Positions 45,450-57,246 of a DNA stretch of 62,000 nt are shown here, piece by piece. The stretch is from assembly GCA_015680685.1 (NCBI GenBank), contig MNCI01028452.1, positions 420,781 to 482,780 on the forward strand, read 5' to 3'. A program made the translations under genes and the position numbers. A model generated the notes under the pieces. The model saw nothing but the letters and a program-made list of their open reading frames with translations, had not been told where the DNA came from and made no database searches. The first letter of the stretch is position 1, and every line of letters starts with the position of its first letter. Source of the DNA: Gnetum montanum. Lineage: Eukaryota; Streptophyta; Gnetopsida; Gnetales; Gnetaceae.

Positions 45450-46423
45450 CCCTGGCGGGCTTAATAGAAAATGGATATGCGAGGATGGTGACTGGGTGAG
45501 AGGTCGCAAGGCTACTATGCTATGCGTAGTTGTCTCCTGACCTTTCATGGGTTGATAGGGATGTAAGGTCGAGGCATTTTTCCAGGGCCCTTGCTCGTGC
45601 CACTATCTCCCGCTTGAAAAGGCAACTCCTCCCAGACATTTTCTACCTGGGGATCGTTTCGTTGGGCTGATCCCTCCACTGTATGGTTGGTGCATGTGTG
45701 AACAGGCACTTCATTTTCATAGGTTGTAACCTCTGAACCTTATTCTGCATTTAGGTTACTAATTGCTCGCATTGCCACCCCATCGCCATGGATTATCACC
45801 TCTCTTCCCTCATATGGTAAGTGGATTTCTTGGTGTATAGGTGAGGAAACTGCCCTGAGTTGTGCTAACCACAATCTTCCCAAGATTAGGTTAAACCCAG
45901 GCATTTCTTCGACTACAACGAACGTTGCATCTGTGGGGAGCTCATTCCCTACTACAAAGTTTACATGAATTGTGCCTTTTACTAGGACACGTGCCCTGTT
46001 GAAGGACTATAGGCATGACGTCACTGTTGGTTTGATCTGATCAACCAACCCTAGTTTCTCTATGATAGGCAAAGAGATGATGTTTGTGGTTGCCCCATCA
46101 TCAACAGGTACCCTCCGGATTCGGTATTGACCCACCCGAATTGTGATGAAGAGTGGCGTGGTAGTCACTTGGCCCTTTTCGGGATCTTCCTTAAGGGCTT
46201 TGTTGTTGAAAGTTAGTGGAGGTGCAGACTCCATGGGTGCAAAGGGGAGTATAACTGAGTGGATCATTTTCTCGTCTGCCGGCATGTTTTCATCAACCGG
46301 GATTACTGTTAACATGTGGACCAGAGCCTCGTGATGAGAGGCGGATGCCATGACTAAGTCGTATAGACTTAACATGGTATTTTTTTGCTTTAGGATTTGT
46401 CCATCCTGGGTTAGGGTATTCAA
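45450..46423 (-). pseudogene. pro: Element D protease
   Basis: Minus strand: QYRIRRVPVDDGATTNIISLP holds the active-site block, with D-D-G in place of the usual D-S-G. Then VNFVVGNELPTDATFVVVE, FNLILGRLWL (flap/C-terminal) and IIHGDGVAMRAI. The frame fades out before the minisatellite at 45437. In related elements RT would follow soon, but here it starts only at about 40100. Confidence 0.82.
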
Positions 46424-46989
46424 GAAGTCTTGGCCACTCGTCGGTTTGGCACCCTCCTCCTCGATTCATCCTAGAAGACGAATCTCCTGAGGGGAGATGG
46501 CCCTAGACCTAGGTTCAAATTTTTGGTGACAGGATGTAATAAGTTGTGTGCTTGCGTTGACCTTTGTCCTTAGTGATGGAGGTGTAAATTTAAGGGACAA
46601 AGACGTAGTCTTAGAGAGGCTTTTGTCGATATTCCTCTTTGACACCTCACTCGTCTGGTAGGTTTCTAGCGTTGTAGGGTGAGGAAGTTGTTTGTTATTG
46701 CATAGGATGGGGGCTATCGAGGACGTTGGTGTCTTGATGATGAATGGGGCTAGAGGTGTTAGCGAATGGGGTTGCATAGCCCCACCAATGGGAGGTGCAG
46801 AGGCAGATGTTCGTGGTGGGACTTTCAGGATGAAGGGCGACTGTGGGCTTGGACTTGCCATTGGTGGCATGGGAGTACTACGCTAAGGCACACGAAGCAC
46901 AAATGGTTGGAAGGGTGGTGTGGGATCATTGTTAATATTGATGACATTGATTATGTAATTAGCATTGTTGGCGTTGAGTGGGTTGGTAT

Positions 46990-49330
46990 AGACATATATG
47001 AATTAGTTTTCAGGGTGTACTAGGCTACTTTCATCTAGCACCAAATACCCTAGGTCAATCAATCTTTGTATGTCATCTTGCAACGATAGGCAATAATCCA
47101 TGGTATGACCACATAGTTGGTGGTAATCACAAAACCTATCCAGCCTAAAAATTTGAAGGACTGGAGGTTCGTTGGGCAGGGCTAGAGAGGGATTTCTAAG
47201 GAGCTCACAGTAGCGTCGATGCCTCATGTTTGCTTCCTCTGACATCCGCTTGTGTTGAATGTATCCCCCTGCCAACAGTTGCTTCAGGAGTTCTGAAGGT
47301 TTGAGGGGTAGTGGAGTATATTTTGAACAATCTTTACATTCGAAATTAGGTTTAGTGTATGCAGATGTCTCGAGTGCGGGGGTAGCGGGTTGTGATGCTT
47401 GGCCCGGCTTAGGTCCTGAGTCGGTTGCAGGCATGGTCAATTTCTTATTATTCTTGTTTTCGTTGTTGCTGTGTTTGGGCTTAGCTTCAGCTGCCACAGT
47501 AGCCACCATGGTCATTGGGGCCTTGCCTTTGTCTTTCTTTGCAAAACTGTTCCTATAAGTGACGTAAGCCGGGTCTTTACTTGCCTTGGCTGCGTCTTAT
47601 ATGCTTTTCGTTTGAGCGAAAGCTTGGCTAAGCAAGTGTGGAGCAAGGTAATATAGTTTTGACTTGATGAAGTCATTCACTGCATCCTTAAAGATGACTA
47701 GTAAATAAGCCTCCGTGATAGGTTCACGAATTTCGTTAAGGGTCGCGCTCCATCGTTGAATGAATTTTTGAACTGGTTCTAGCGGGTCTTGCTTCACGCT
47801 CATCAGCTGATCTAGTGTGATTTTTGGCTTCAAGTTATACTTGAAGCGTGTCACAAACTGGGTTAAGAGTTCCTCCAAAGTCGAAATGGATGAACGTGGC
47901 AACGTGTGATACCAATCTAGGGCTTTCCCGGCTAGGGACATGGCGGAAATGTGAATGATCGTATGCGGCCATTATTGCAGCAACAAAGACTCTGACCGGA
48001 AAGTGATGAGATGTGTATTGGGATCTCCTTCCCCATCGTACTTTGTGAAGTGTAGGAGGGACATCCTGGGTGGTAGTATCAAGGCAGGGATTGCGAGGTT
48101 GACGGGGTTGTCTTGGTAAAAGTCCATGACTCGTACCGTATCAGACCCAACAGCTTGGAGGCATTTTACTTCCTTGGTTAGGGTTTGAATAAGCTGAAAA
48201 GCTTAGTCAAGACCCGGGGATGCTGTAGACGATGGAGGGACTATAGAGGCAATCCCCATAGGTGGCATGGTAACAGTGGTAATTTGTCCCATCGGCTATG
48301 CCATTGAGGTCGTCCCTACCAAAGGTGTTGTTTGCGTTGTCCACCATCTGGTGGGTGGTATCGTTGGAGTAGTAATAGCGGGATAAGCTGTCGAGTAGGC
48401 TATTTGAGCCACCAACAGGACTCCCCATGGGCCTGCACCAGGTTGTGCTATTTGGGGGGTTGAGTAGACGTGAGGGTGAGTGTAATGAGACATGTACGAT
48501 GATAGCAGAATGGATGAAGAAGCGAACGAAGGCCACCACGTGGATGGGCCTGAGCCCACCACAGTGGGTTGGACGGTCGCATATGTAGGAATTGGTATGG
48601 GAGTTAGGTGCAGTTGTAGAGTAGGGACGGTGTGGACATGCGGTAGAGTGGCCGCGACAGGTATGTTGCATGTTGCGGTAGTGTGCTGATAAACGGCTTG
48701 CGATGGCACAGTTGCTGCGGGTGCAACTGAGTGATAAGGATGATGAGATACTGGGAATGTAGCATGGCCACCCACTATAGTTGCAGTTACAGACTGCTGA
48801 ATCATAGGCGCGATGGAGAAGGGGGCGGTGACAGGTAGCGGGTTGGCCCAACAAGATTGGGTAGGTGGAACAAGAATGGGGTTAACAGGGCCTCCCTTGT
48901 CTGATTGGGAATCGAGTTCCTCTTGCCCATCTTGAAAGGTGTCATCCTGGTTGGATGCTATGTCTTGTTGCCCCCTAAGCCTTGTCAACTGGATTAGTTG
49001 ATCTAGCAGCCTTTGGTTTGCTTGTGTCAGAGGCAGGGAGATGCTTTGGTTAGGAACAAACTCCTCCTTGTTGCAGTATGCGAACTCGAAGCTACGTTTT
49101 TCTTCGAGTTCGTGTAAATCTAAGGGTAGGTTAGCCTGCACCTTTGCACAAAGAAAATTGTAATGCTCGTGTTGCTGGGCCAAGCCCTCAAGTCCTCGGT
49201 TTTGGATTCTGAGAGACCAGCATGTTCCTAGTGTTGGATTCAACTATTGTTCAGCACCAGTAGTGTCTTGGGTTGCGAAGGGCACCTCCATGTTGGAGAT
49301 ATCGACAGCGGTGATGGCAGAAGTCATCAT
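46990..49330 (-). pseudogene. gag: Element D Gag
   Basis: ATG 49330 (MMTSAITAVDISNMEVPF) is in frame with the long open stretch 49243-48296, separated by one TAG. That stretch starts with a charged helical region (HELEEKRSFEF) and turns into a Pro/Thr/Ala-rich linker. The capsid core is at 47597-47941: SLAGKALDWYHTLP, TQFVTRFKYNL, LEPVQKFIQRW. A zinc finger CDYHQLCGHTMDYC precedes LQDDIQRLIDLGYL (47003-47130), the form found in Tat-lineage Gag. Further Ser/Pro-rich sequence (46466-46870) leads to the protease. Frames change near 48296 and 47560. Confidence 0.87.
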
Positions 49331-50130
49331 TAAGCAAGCGATTATGCAAAAATGCTAGAAAATGTGAGAGAATAGAAGGATTCAACAAAACAAAAACAGA
49401 TGGCTTTTCGTCCTGCAAGATTTCGAAGGGATAGTCGAGGCGACCGACCTGCGCCACGCAAGATGAAAACAAACTCAAAGGGTGTCATACTTTCGTCTGT
49501 GTTGGCTAGGATGTAGGACACATGCAGGATGAAAACTGTAGAGGAAGCAAGTTAAATCGTTGTCCGAAGGCCTATTGTCTCATAGGGTTTCGGAGGAACC
49601 GTCAAGGCGATCGATTTACACTGTGCAATGCGCAAACAACCGCAAAGGGTGTCGAGTCTACGCTAATGCGGGGTGTGGAAGGCATACGAGACTACTGTAA
49701 GACGAGAAAATTAACTAGCAACTAGGTAAATTTTGTGTCTCATGGGATCCCGGAGGAACCGTCGAGGCGACTGTTCTATACTACCCGGGAGGAGGTACAG
49801 AACACAGGCGAGACAACTATAGGAAGGGTAAGTTAACTAGTAATCAAGCAGGTTTTATGTCTCGTAGGGTCCTAGAGGGACCATCTAGGTGATCGATCTA
49901 CACCACCTGAGGCAAGGTGCAGCACGCATGTAAGATGACCATAGAGTGAGCTAGTTGACAGACGATCGGAGGCCTTGTGTTCTATGGGGCTCCGGAGGAA
50001 CCGTCGGGGTGACCGATCTATGCTGCACAGAGCGCAAACAACCGTAGGAGGGTGTCACGTCTACACTCGTGTATATCAGTGCACAGAAGGTTCACAGAAC
50101 TATTGTGACATGCGGCAAAGGCACCAAAAT
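49331..50130 (-). repeat. Element D leader with long tandem repeats
   Basis: At least four diverged units carry TCTCATAGGG, CGGAGGAACCGTC and GGCGACCGATCTA-like blocks (near 49580, 49740, 49862 and 49981), spaced about 160, 122 and 120 bp; a fifth, weaker, lies near 49425. The repeats sit between PBS and gag start, where packaging and translation signals would be. Confidence 0.7.
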
Positions 50131-50148
50131 TCCCTCCTTCTAGTGCCA
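50131..50148 (-). other. Element D primer-binding site
   Basis: Complement reads TGGCACTAGAAGGAGGGA and starts a few bases from the 5' LTR. The TGGCRCTAGAAGGAGGG form is common at the PBS of plant Ty3/gypsy elements; I do not name the tRNA. Confidence 0.65.
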
Positions 50149-50154
50149 GAAAAT

Positions 50155-51830
50155 TATAGTGATCAAAAATTTTGGTGGCTGGAATAACACCAAGGTCGAC
50201 AGACACAACAGTTCCAACCTCGTGCCCGTGGGAGGGCGATGCTGGATGTATATGAACACAGGGTGCCCTAAACGATCTGGTTGATCAGATAGGGACTTAT
50301 GTCGGCGTCAATACAGCCTTTTGCAATATAAACTATACGAGTTGTGGGTGGTGCTTGCAGCGGGAAAAGAAAGGGACTAAAAAATGCAATGATGATGCGA
50401 AACAGTAAATAAACGTAAGTGCGACAATGATATGAGACAATGCTTAAAGGTAAAAAAAGTAGAAAATAATACAAGGAAGCCAGATAGTAAATAAGAAGTA
50501 ATATAATGTACAGTTAGGGACATGCACCACTTCAGAGCTGTAAATCTGTCCGATCAGGGAGTGGCACAGTCGGTTGCATGACGTGACAGAGTGCAGAAAG
50601 TCTCGAGAGTGACCAAAGCATGCCGGGAATCAGAAAAGAAGATAACTGTGCACTTAGGCACAGACTTCGTGTATATACAATGCGTGCGAGATCCTACCAA
50701 GGTGGTAGAGTGAGACTTTGGGCTCACTAGCCAAGAGAGGTTCCTTTTATAGATTGCTGGTCTCCCCTTTTCTCTTTTCTTAATGTAAGATTGCAGGTAT
50801 TCTTTTCTCTTTTTTTTTCATTTTTTTTTCGTTGACCAAATCCTTTGCGTGCTGTTTGATGGGCTATTTATAGGGCGGAAGGTAGGCAAAGGTGACCATT
50901 TGAATATTTCGTGTTGTAGACCTCTGTCTCCTCACTAGCGCTACCTAAGCCATTTGTAACTGTTGGGCTTACTAGACTGTTGTGATGCGAGTAATAACTC
51001 TGATCCTACTACGTCGTGACTGCACCGCCAGCCCCTAGAGGCATGTGCCAACGGCTTGATTGAGGTGGAGTGCATTGATGTTGCACAACCACCTTCATGC
51101 CGCATTGTATTTTGTGATGTGACTTACTTGGTGTGACGTAGCCTCTTGCTACGCATCTCGCTATATGTCACGTATTTGTTACGCGATGATACGCTACGTA
51201 GCGTAGCGTAGCGACTGGAGTTGATCGCGGCAGCTTCGCTGATCTGTAAACCATTCCCCTAAGATGCAAGTTTTGCACACTTTACTGATTTCGCCTTTTG
51301 AACTACCTTATGCCCCTTTTTGCAGGATTGCTATGCCTTGCTGTGCCATGTAGCTCAGCATAGCATAGCAGCAGACATGGTCCGCCGCTTCCTTACAAAA
51401 AGAGAGGTCACTGTAGAATTCGAAGTTGGGCGAGGGGAGCAGACAGTGAAGTTGTTGCTATGTTACGCCATGTGATAGTGCGTAGCGTAACATCCTATTC
51501 TGCTATTGTTTACTGAGGCTTGCTACGCTACACATTGTAGCGTAGCATGCTTTGTGACTTAGAAAACTTGCTGAACTGCTTTTCCCGTGCATCTAGACTT
51601 CCGTCGCTGATTTTGGACACCGTTTCTGAGCAAGCTGCTGGCTGTTTAGATTACTTTGGTGGGTAGGTGAGTTGGTACGAAACTTGCCCATGCCTAAAGT
51701 AGAAAATTTAATGAACTGACCATCCTAGACTTGGAACGTTCTTTTCCAGGTGGATTGCCGTGATGCTTGTGTGGACTACAAGACCTTGGTGAAGCCAGGA
51801 TGACCCTGCATTTTCTTTTAGGATGTTTTA
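50155..51830 (-). repeat. Element D 5' LTR
   Basis: 1676 bp; its outer end reads TTTTA instead of TTTCA and its inner end TATAG instead of TGTAG, both single transitions. Minus-strand TATA-like box at 50864-50872. Confidence 0.93.
51120..51560. promoter_or_regulatory. GCGTA/TACGC palindromic array in element D U3
   Basis: Over about 440 bp upstream of the TATA-like box there are many copies of GCGTA and TACGC in both orientations. They include the perfect 16-bp palindrome TACGCTACGTAGCGTA at 51190-51205 and the pairs TACGC...GCGTA at 51466-51489 and 51526-51544. The 3' LTR has the same array with CpG decay. Confidence 0.7.
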
Positions 51831-51835
51831 GTGAT

Positions 51836-53560
51836 ACCTTATGGGAATAGCAAATTTCAACAAATAGGCATAAGTTTGGTGTGCAAGCACCCCTCCCCCC
51901 CATGACAAGGTTAAACACTCTAGTTCAGATAGATTCAAACAACACAGAGATCAAAGTGTTAGAGAGCTAAATATTACAAGTGGAAGAAAGATGCGTAAAG
52001 CTCTGAGTCATGAGAAAATATTTCAACAATTCCCCTAGTAGAAAATGATGGAAATGAAGTTCTAAGTACCGTGGGGGTTGTATTTATACTATGTTTGAGA
52101 CCCAACATCAAGGTCCAAAACTTTGCATATTATGGGGCCATTGAACATGCAAACTAAAGATCTAGGATTGGTTGGAAGGTTTGAAGTTAAGTTTATCATT
52201 ATGGGGTAAGTAAAAATCTATTTTGAGGCATTGAAAGTATGATAAGGTGAAGTCATGGATATGAAAAATACTAAAATGAGCAAGAGAAAGGCATTGAAAT
52301 CGAGGTTATGGAATAGATCAGTTTTATGATAAGGGAAACAAAAAAATGTGATGATTTGAGTGCTTGGAAGGTGAAAAATGATGTGGTAATGTTAAACAAG
52401 TATGAGTCACAAAAATTACACAAGTGGGTCCTTTCCAAAGTAGTATTTAGCCCATGATGCCCTTGTGTAACCATGCCTATAATGTCTGTAGGCACTAAAT
52501 GGATTAAATGCAACACGAACTTGTGGAACAAAAGACACATGTTAAAACCAAAAAAATGAGATAATAAATATATGTTACAAAAAATCAAAAGCTATGATTA
52601 TCTGGACAATGAGGTGAGATGGACAGTAGAAAGGATTGTAGGAATTGGGACATGAGGCATTGTACCAGGGTTACAATGAAACCTTATGTGTTATGAATGA
52701 TTAAATAACCATGTGTCCTTCTTTCCAAGATTCAAACCAAGTCCAAACCACATTATAGTGACATTGCATTATTTCATCTCATCAGTGGACAACCATAAGA
52801 CTATTAGAGTTTTGAGGAGTAACATTACTTGGTGTTGAGTCCAAGGGAGAAGCTAATTATGGCACATTTACTACATATTTTTTTTCTTTTTCACTTTTTT
52901 TTGTGGTTTCGAGAAACTACCAACTTTTAGGCATGGGTACATGTCTTTCTAGTGGGACTCACAAAAGTTTATTCAGTGCTGGTTGAAGTTACTCTTACTC
53001 CCATTTTTTGTTAGATATTCAAGGATATAGTTACAATCTCATCAACATGATAGAACATACAAAAGTGGCCAAAGAGAATCCACAAATCCCCTTGATGTCA
53101 TAGCCTTCACATTCCACCTTAGATTTGCTCTCTTTTTCTTGGACAAAATGATTATAAAGTTATTGTTAGTTTGGATGATGGAGAAGATTACCATTATGAC
53201 TAGAGCAAGAACATCTTATTAATGGAATGAGTGGATGGATGTCATGGTCTCAATGTTTGAATAATCAATCCCTTATGACTCAACAGCATAAAGAAATCCT
53301 CACCTCATTGGACACCATAATCATCTTACTCATAAGCAAGATTACAAAATTATATGAAAATAACAAGCTAGATTATAAAAATAAAATGAAAACAACAACT
53401 AGAAAAAATAGGAAAAAATAGATCAAGAAATAGAAAAATGACAACAAATTGTAAAACAAAAAGATGAAAAACACTTAAGAATCTTGAAGATTAGAATGAG
53501 GGGATAACCCCCATGACTAAAAATTTGATCATGGTAAGGATTAATAAGTGGATAAGTAGG
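51836..53560 (-). other. Element B noncoding block
   Basis: Homologous to the post-integrase regions of A and C: a GTGGGTCCTTTCCAAAGTAG block at 52425-52444 and PPT-like motifs at 51895 and 53510. No pol-related frame seen. It follows gag directly, as if pol had been removed. Confidence 0.6.
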
Positions 53561-53569
53561 ATCCATGCA

Positions 53570-55900
53570 TGTATGAAATGTTGGAAACTATCCATACCCT
53601 AGCCATTGGGTGTTGATTGGTGTTGTGGTGGTTGGGTAGAAAAACTGGTGGTTACACACTTGATTGTTATATGTATGTTGAGTCAGGTTTTGAGGTGTGT
53701 TAACATTGTAGATGGCTGTGCACCCTTGATCATAATACTATATGCATGGATTTATTTGTCTCCCCACACTTATAGATTCATTGGTTGGATTTGGGATTAG
53801 AGTATTGATGGATGATGGCCCTAGTGTATGGTCGGAGGACATTGATTGAGATAGAAAAGGTGGTGCACCATATTGGCCTTGTGTTGGCTTGGTTGAGGTG
53901 GTGGGTCCATGTGTGGTTTGCTTTGGCTTACGACCTTTCCACTAGAAGGGACATTTCCTACGTTGTGGTTGGGACCCACTAGTATGAGCATGTCTATGCA
54001 CATTTGTAGCACAAGTGGCACTCATTTATTGATATTGTGGAGTTGAACCCTCTTGAGTTACTGGTAATGACATATGAGGAGGGGAATTATGAGAATACTG
54101 AGGGTAGGTTGGATGGCAAGAGGCATGATGTGGTGAACCTTCAGGGGGTGTCATGCATTAATGGTACTCGGGAGAGTGGTAGTGGTAGTTAGAAGTAGAG
54201 GACATAGAACTAGTTGGAGAAATAAGGTGTTGAACATAATATTCGTGTGGTTTTGGCTGGTATGGCTAATTTGGTGGTGGCCTCCCCCATGACTGTGGTT
54301 GTTGCTACTATAGTTGATGACTATGTTGAGGCTAGTAATAAGTCCCCCTAGGATGGTATGTTTGGTCACGAGACTGTCTATAATTACCTTGTAGGAGAGA
54401 AAATCTCCTAGGCTTATGATTTTGCACAAACTTTAGATTTAGGGCACCTACCCAATACTCTTGTAGATGCAACAATACAGGGAATTAGCCCTTTGGATGG
54501 TCAATATGCATAAGTCACATCCATCATCTTTGTCTGTGGTTGAGTTTTCCCTTACTTTCATGAACCACTTTTCTTTTTTGTCGAAAAGTGTTTCTAGTTG
54601 TTTCTTGGTTTTGTGTCCTTTGTTTATTGTGATCGCCTAGCTTGTGTTGCATGATCTTGTATATGAACATCTCAATAAGAGTTGTCACATTTTCATTTAT
54701 CCATTTGAACATCCTATTAAACCTTGCTTCTAGATCATCAGTAGATTCCTTTATTGGCAAGGTTTGTTATGGAATCACCATATCGAGAGTAGTTTCATTC
54801 TCCTTACCATAAATTTGGACCTCTTTCGATTGAAGAGTTGGGTCCCATTGAGATTCCTTAACATTCTCCCATTTGCATATCTCTCCTTCTTCTTTTACCA
54901 CATGCTCTATTAGCTCTTTGATTTGATGGGATTGGAGCTCGTATAATTGCCCTGGGGCATACATCCCAAGGGTTTCTCTTTTTTCATTACAAAGGCCATC
55001 TATGATGTGGAAAATTTTCCTTTCCTTAGAGAAACCATGGCTTGGGCATCTATTCAATAGGGAATAATATCTATCTAAGGCCATGTCTAAGGGTTCTTGT
55101 TGTTCTTGCTTCCACTATTGGATTTGTCTCCTCAGGTTGAACACTCTTGGATAGGTTTGGTATTTCTTGTTGAATAGTTCCATTATTATAGACCATTGTT
55201 AGATTGAATTTGGTCTCAACGATCTATACCACACTTCAAATCCATCAATTAGTATCCTAGGAAAGAGCTTAAGCTTTTTCCACTCACTTTCAATGTTGTA
55301 CAAAGCATAGGCATCATGGAAGGCTTGTAAATGATGTTGTGGATCTAAATCATAGCCTCCTACAAATTTAGGAATATTATTCATGTCAAGTTTGGGCAAA
55401 TGACTCTTTTTGCAATGTTTGCAAGATATCTTAATGGCCTCTGTGATTCGTAGTAGGCTTGTAGTGGCCAATAGGGGTTCATCATCATCAAACATATTAT
55501 GAGGGAATTGTCTATATCTATTTGTTTAATCATGATAATGCTATCTTTGACTTTTCCTGTAGGTTCAATTTCAGTTTTTAGTTTGACCCTTTAGTGGAGC
55601 TCTATCTCTACACCTACGTTCATCTTCATGAGAACTAGACATTGGAGGGAATGAGGAAGATGAAGAACTAGAAGAATTGTCATGGCTTCTATGGTGTCCT
55701 TCAAGGTCATTTGATTTATTATTTCTAGGTTTCAAGAAGGTCTTAGGCCTTGAGGCCTTCCCTAGTTTAGGACCTATGTCATCTCCTCTAAGATTGTTTG
55801 CCTTAGATGAATGTAGTCTTTAGGTGTTGTCAGGGTGGTCATGATCATAAGAAACCCTTGCACAAGGTTGATCACTCCAATTTTCTTCATCTTATATCTT
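53570..55900 (-). pseudogene. gag: Element B Gag
   Basis: Minus strand: LLRITEAIKIS, KLDMNNIPKFVGGYDLDPQ, HLQAFHDAYALYNIESEW and WYRSLRPNSI (55199-55495), then DRYYSLLNRCPSHGF, IIDGLCNEKRETLGMYAPGQL (54767-55084), KRKVVHESKGKLNHRQ further on, and a Pro/Gln/His-rich tail to about 53600. It is colinear with Gag of A and C but the best preserved of the three, with long open stretches in the capsid core. In a pol-less element an intact Gag core could be retained by selection or chance. Confidence 0.85.
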
Positions 55901-56066
55901 GTTAGTTCTCTAATGAATGTGTTTGCTATACAGTGCATTGTCATTTCCATGTGGGAGATATGTTGTTGGTTTATAGTGTGTGTGATTTAATAGTTTCTAA
56001 AAGATATATCGTTAAGAGCCTTACAACGATTGTGTATAATATAACTAATCTAGATAACTAGAACCA

Positions 56067-56084
56067 TCCTTGGCAATGGTGCCA
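56067..56084 (-). other. Element B primer-binding site
   Basis: Complement TGGCACCATTGCCAAGGA, one base from the LTR; same tRNA-Asp-type family as A and C. Confidence 0.8.
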
Positions 56085-56085
56085 A

Positions 56086-56926
56086 TGATGAGCAATGAGG
56101 CACTCCTACACTCAACCATATGAATCATAAGTACTCACACATGATTCGGTTGAATTCCATGGATGGGACTAGTTGTGGCATTTAAATTGCTATAATTTGA
56201 TCACAGTTCACTATCTTCCCACTTGGACTAGTGGTAGTTGTGTCATGTATGGTTTAGTCCAAAGTAAGGCATATGATGTTGTTTCTAATTCTATGCTACT
56301 CCTAAGAATGGTAAAGAGATAAATTAATTACAATAATGAATGATAAAAAGCAAGATCTAAACTAGCCCATGGGTGATAAGTATCCACCCTTAACCATCTG
56401 TACATGTCTTGGACTTCATGAGACTACTTCTAGGATTGCCAAGTGTACATCACTGGTTGTGCCAAACGATACACTTCTAGATTACCAAGTATCTACACTT
56501 AAATGTTTGTGATTAAGGCATATGCATTCCGCTTAGTAATAGGAATAGTAAATAGTAATAAATGGAATATTTAACTAAAGAAAGTAGTAAATAATTAATA
56601 ATTAAAAGAAACAATAATATAATTTGATGTTATAATGATGGAAGTAATCTTGATCTTTATTGCCAATCATGTGACGTGTCCAAGTATGTCACACTTTAAC
56701 AAAGGTGTTGTACAATTACAAACATCACACTGCAGGCAAGCACTATGAATAACAAACTCTAAGAGAAGAAATTGAAAACTAAAACTATCTACTACTGCTA
56801 CTACTACCCATCCGAGGACCTAAGTATCGTATTTATAGGCAAACCTAGATGAGGCGACGTTAGGTATTTGACGTTGCTTATTAGCTCCAACGTTGCGTAC
56901 ACAATGTCAGGGCTCTAACATAGACA
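56086..56926 (-). repeat. Element B 5' LTR
   Basis: Inner end TGATGAGCAATGAGGCAC. The outer end is eroded near TCTAACATAGACA (expected CATCA), so the right boundary is approximate. Matches 18567-19381. Confidence 0.85.
56856..56910. promoter_or_regulatory. AACGTT-type palindrome and half-sites in element B LTR
   Basis: GACGTTAG, TGACGTTGC and CAACGTTGCGTAC followed by ACAATGTC. The last pair forms a palindrome with arms AACGTTG/CAATGTC around a centre GCGTAC, at the place where A-type LTRs have GATATC arms around GCGTACGC. The 3' LTR has the same set with CG changed to TG/CA (19315-19371). Confidence 0.6.
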
Positions 56927-57246
56927 AAAAAGCAAGTTAATGTCCTTAACAAAAATAATCAAATGATATTAAAAAAACCAAAGAAGATAGAAGCTACTAG
57001 GCCTGTATTTACATTTACTATAGGAAGTATTGATTAATTCAAATAGATAACACAGAAGAAAAAATTTTTCTTTTGTAAAAAAATTACTATCTACCCAAAG
57101 ATTAAACCTTTTATTCATAAAATAACTATAGCAAATGTTGAAAAGTCTCAATGTAAGGTTAATTTTGATGGACAATATGTACCAACATATACTATTCGAC
57201 CTTCTTCTCCTACAAAAGTTAGTGTTTTGCTAAAGCTTTCTATTTT
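56927..57246 (+). mobile_element. LINE-like element, copy 2, right part
   Basis: After element B the sequence 'AAGTTAATG' continues as in copy 1 (15641 onward), and 57180-57240 matches 15870-15950. This shows the LINE copy predates B. Confidence 0.5.

Larger units (their letters stand above)
33640..51830 (-). mobile_element. Element D: 18-kb Tat-like retrotransposon with dual RNase H and an antisense gene
   Basis: LTRs 33640-35313 and 50155-51830, TGTAG...TTTCA, with the perfect target duplication GTGAT (33635-33639, 51831-51835). On the minus strand: PBS, tandem-repeat leader, gag, protease, then about 5 kb holding an opposite-strand gene, then RT, RNase H, a second archaeal-type RNase H, integrase, a repeat-coding tail and the 3' LTR. 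The second RNase H and the large size identify the Tat lineage (Ogre relatives). It is inserted in the coiled-coil/noncoding part of element B. Confidence 0.93.
18567..56926 (-). mobile_element. Element B: pol-less Athila-like retrotransposon split by elements C and D
   Basis: LTRs at 18567-19381 (3') and 56086 to about 56926 (5'), PBS at 56067-56084, PPT at 19382. Removing C (21496-32496) and D (33640-51830) leaves about 7.5 kb of internal DNA: gag near the 5' LTR, a noncoding block homologous to the region downstream of integrase in element A, then a long coiled-coil ORF. I see no protease, RT, RNase H or integrase. The right terminus is eroded and a target duplication could not be fixed (AAGCT on the left). 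Confidence 0.85.

Noticed and set aside
46143-47656. + strand open frames across element D gag-protease
   Set aside because: They lie opposite to well-supported Gag and protease blocks and show no splice-consistent series like 42364-45187.
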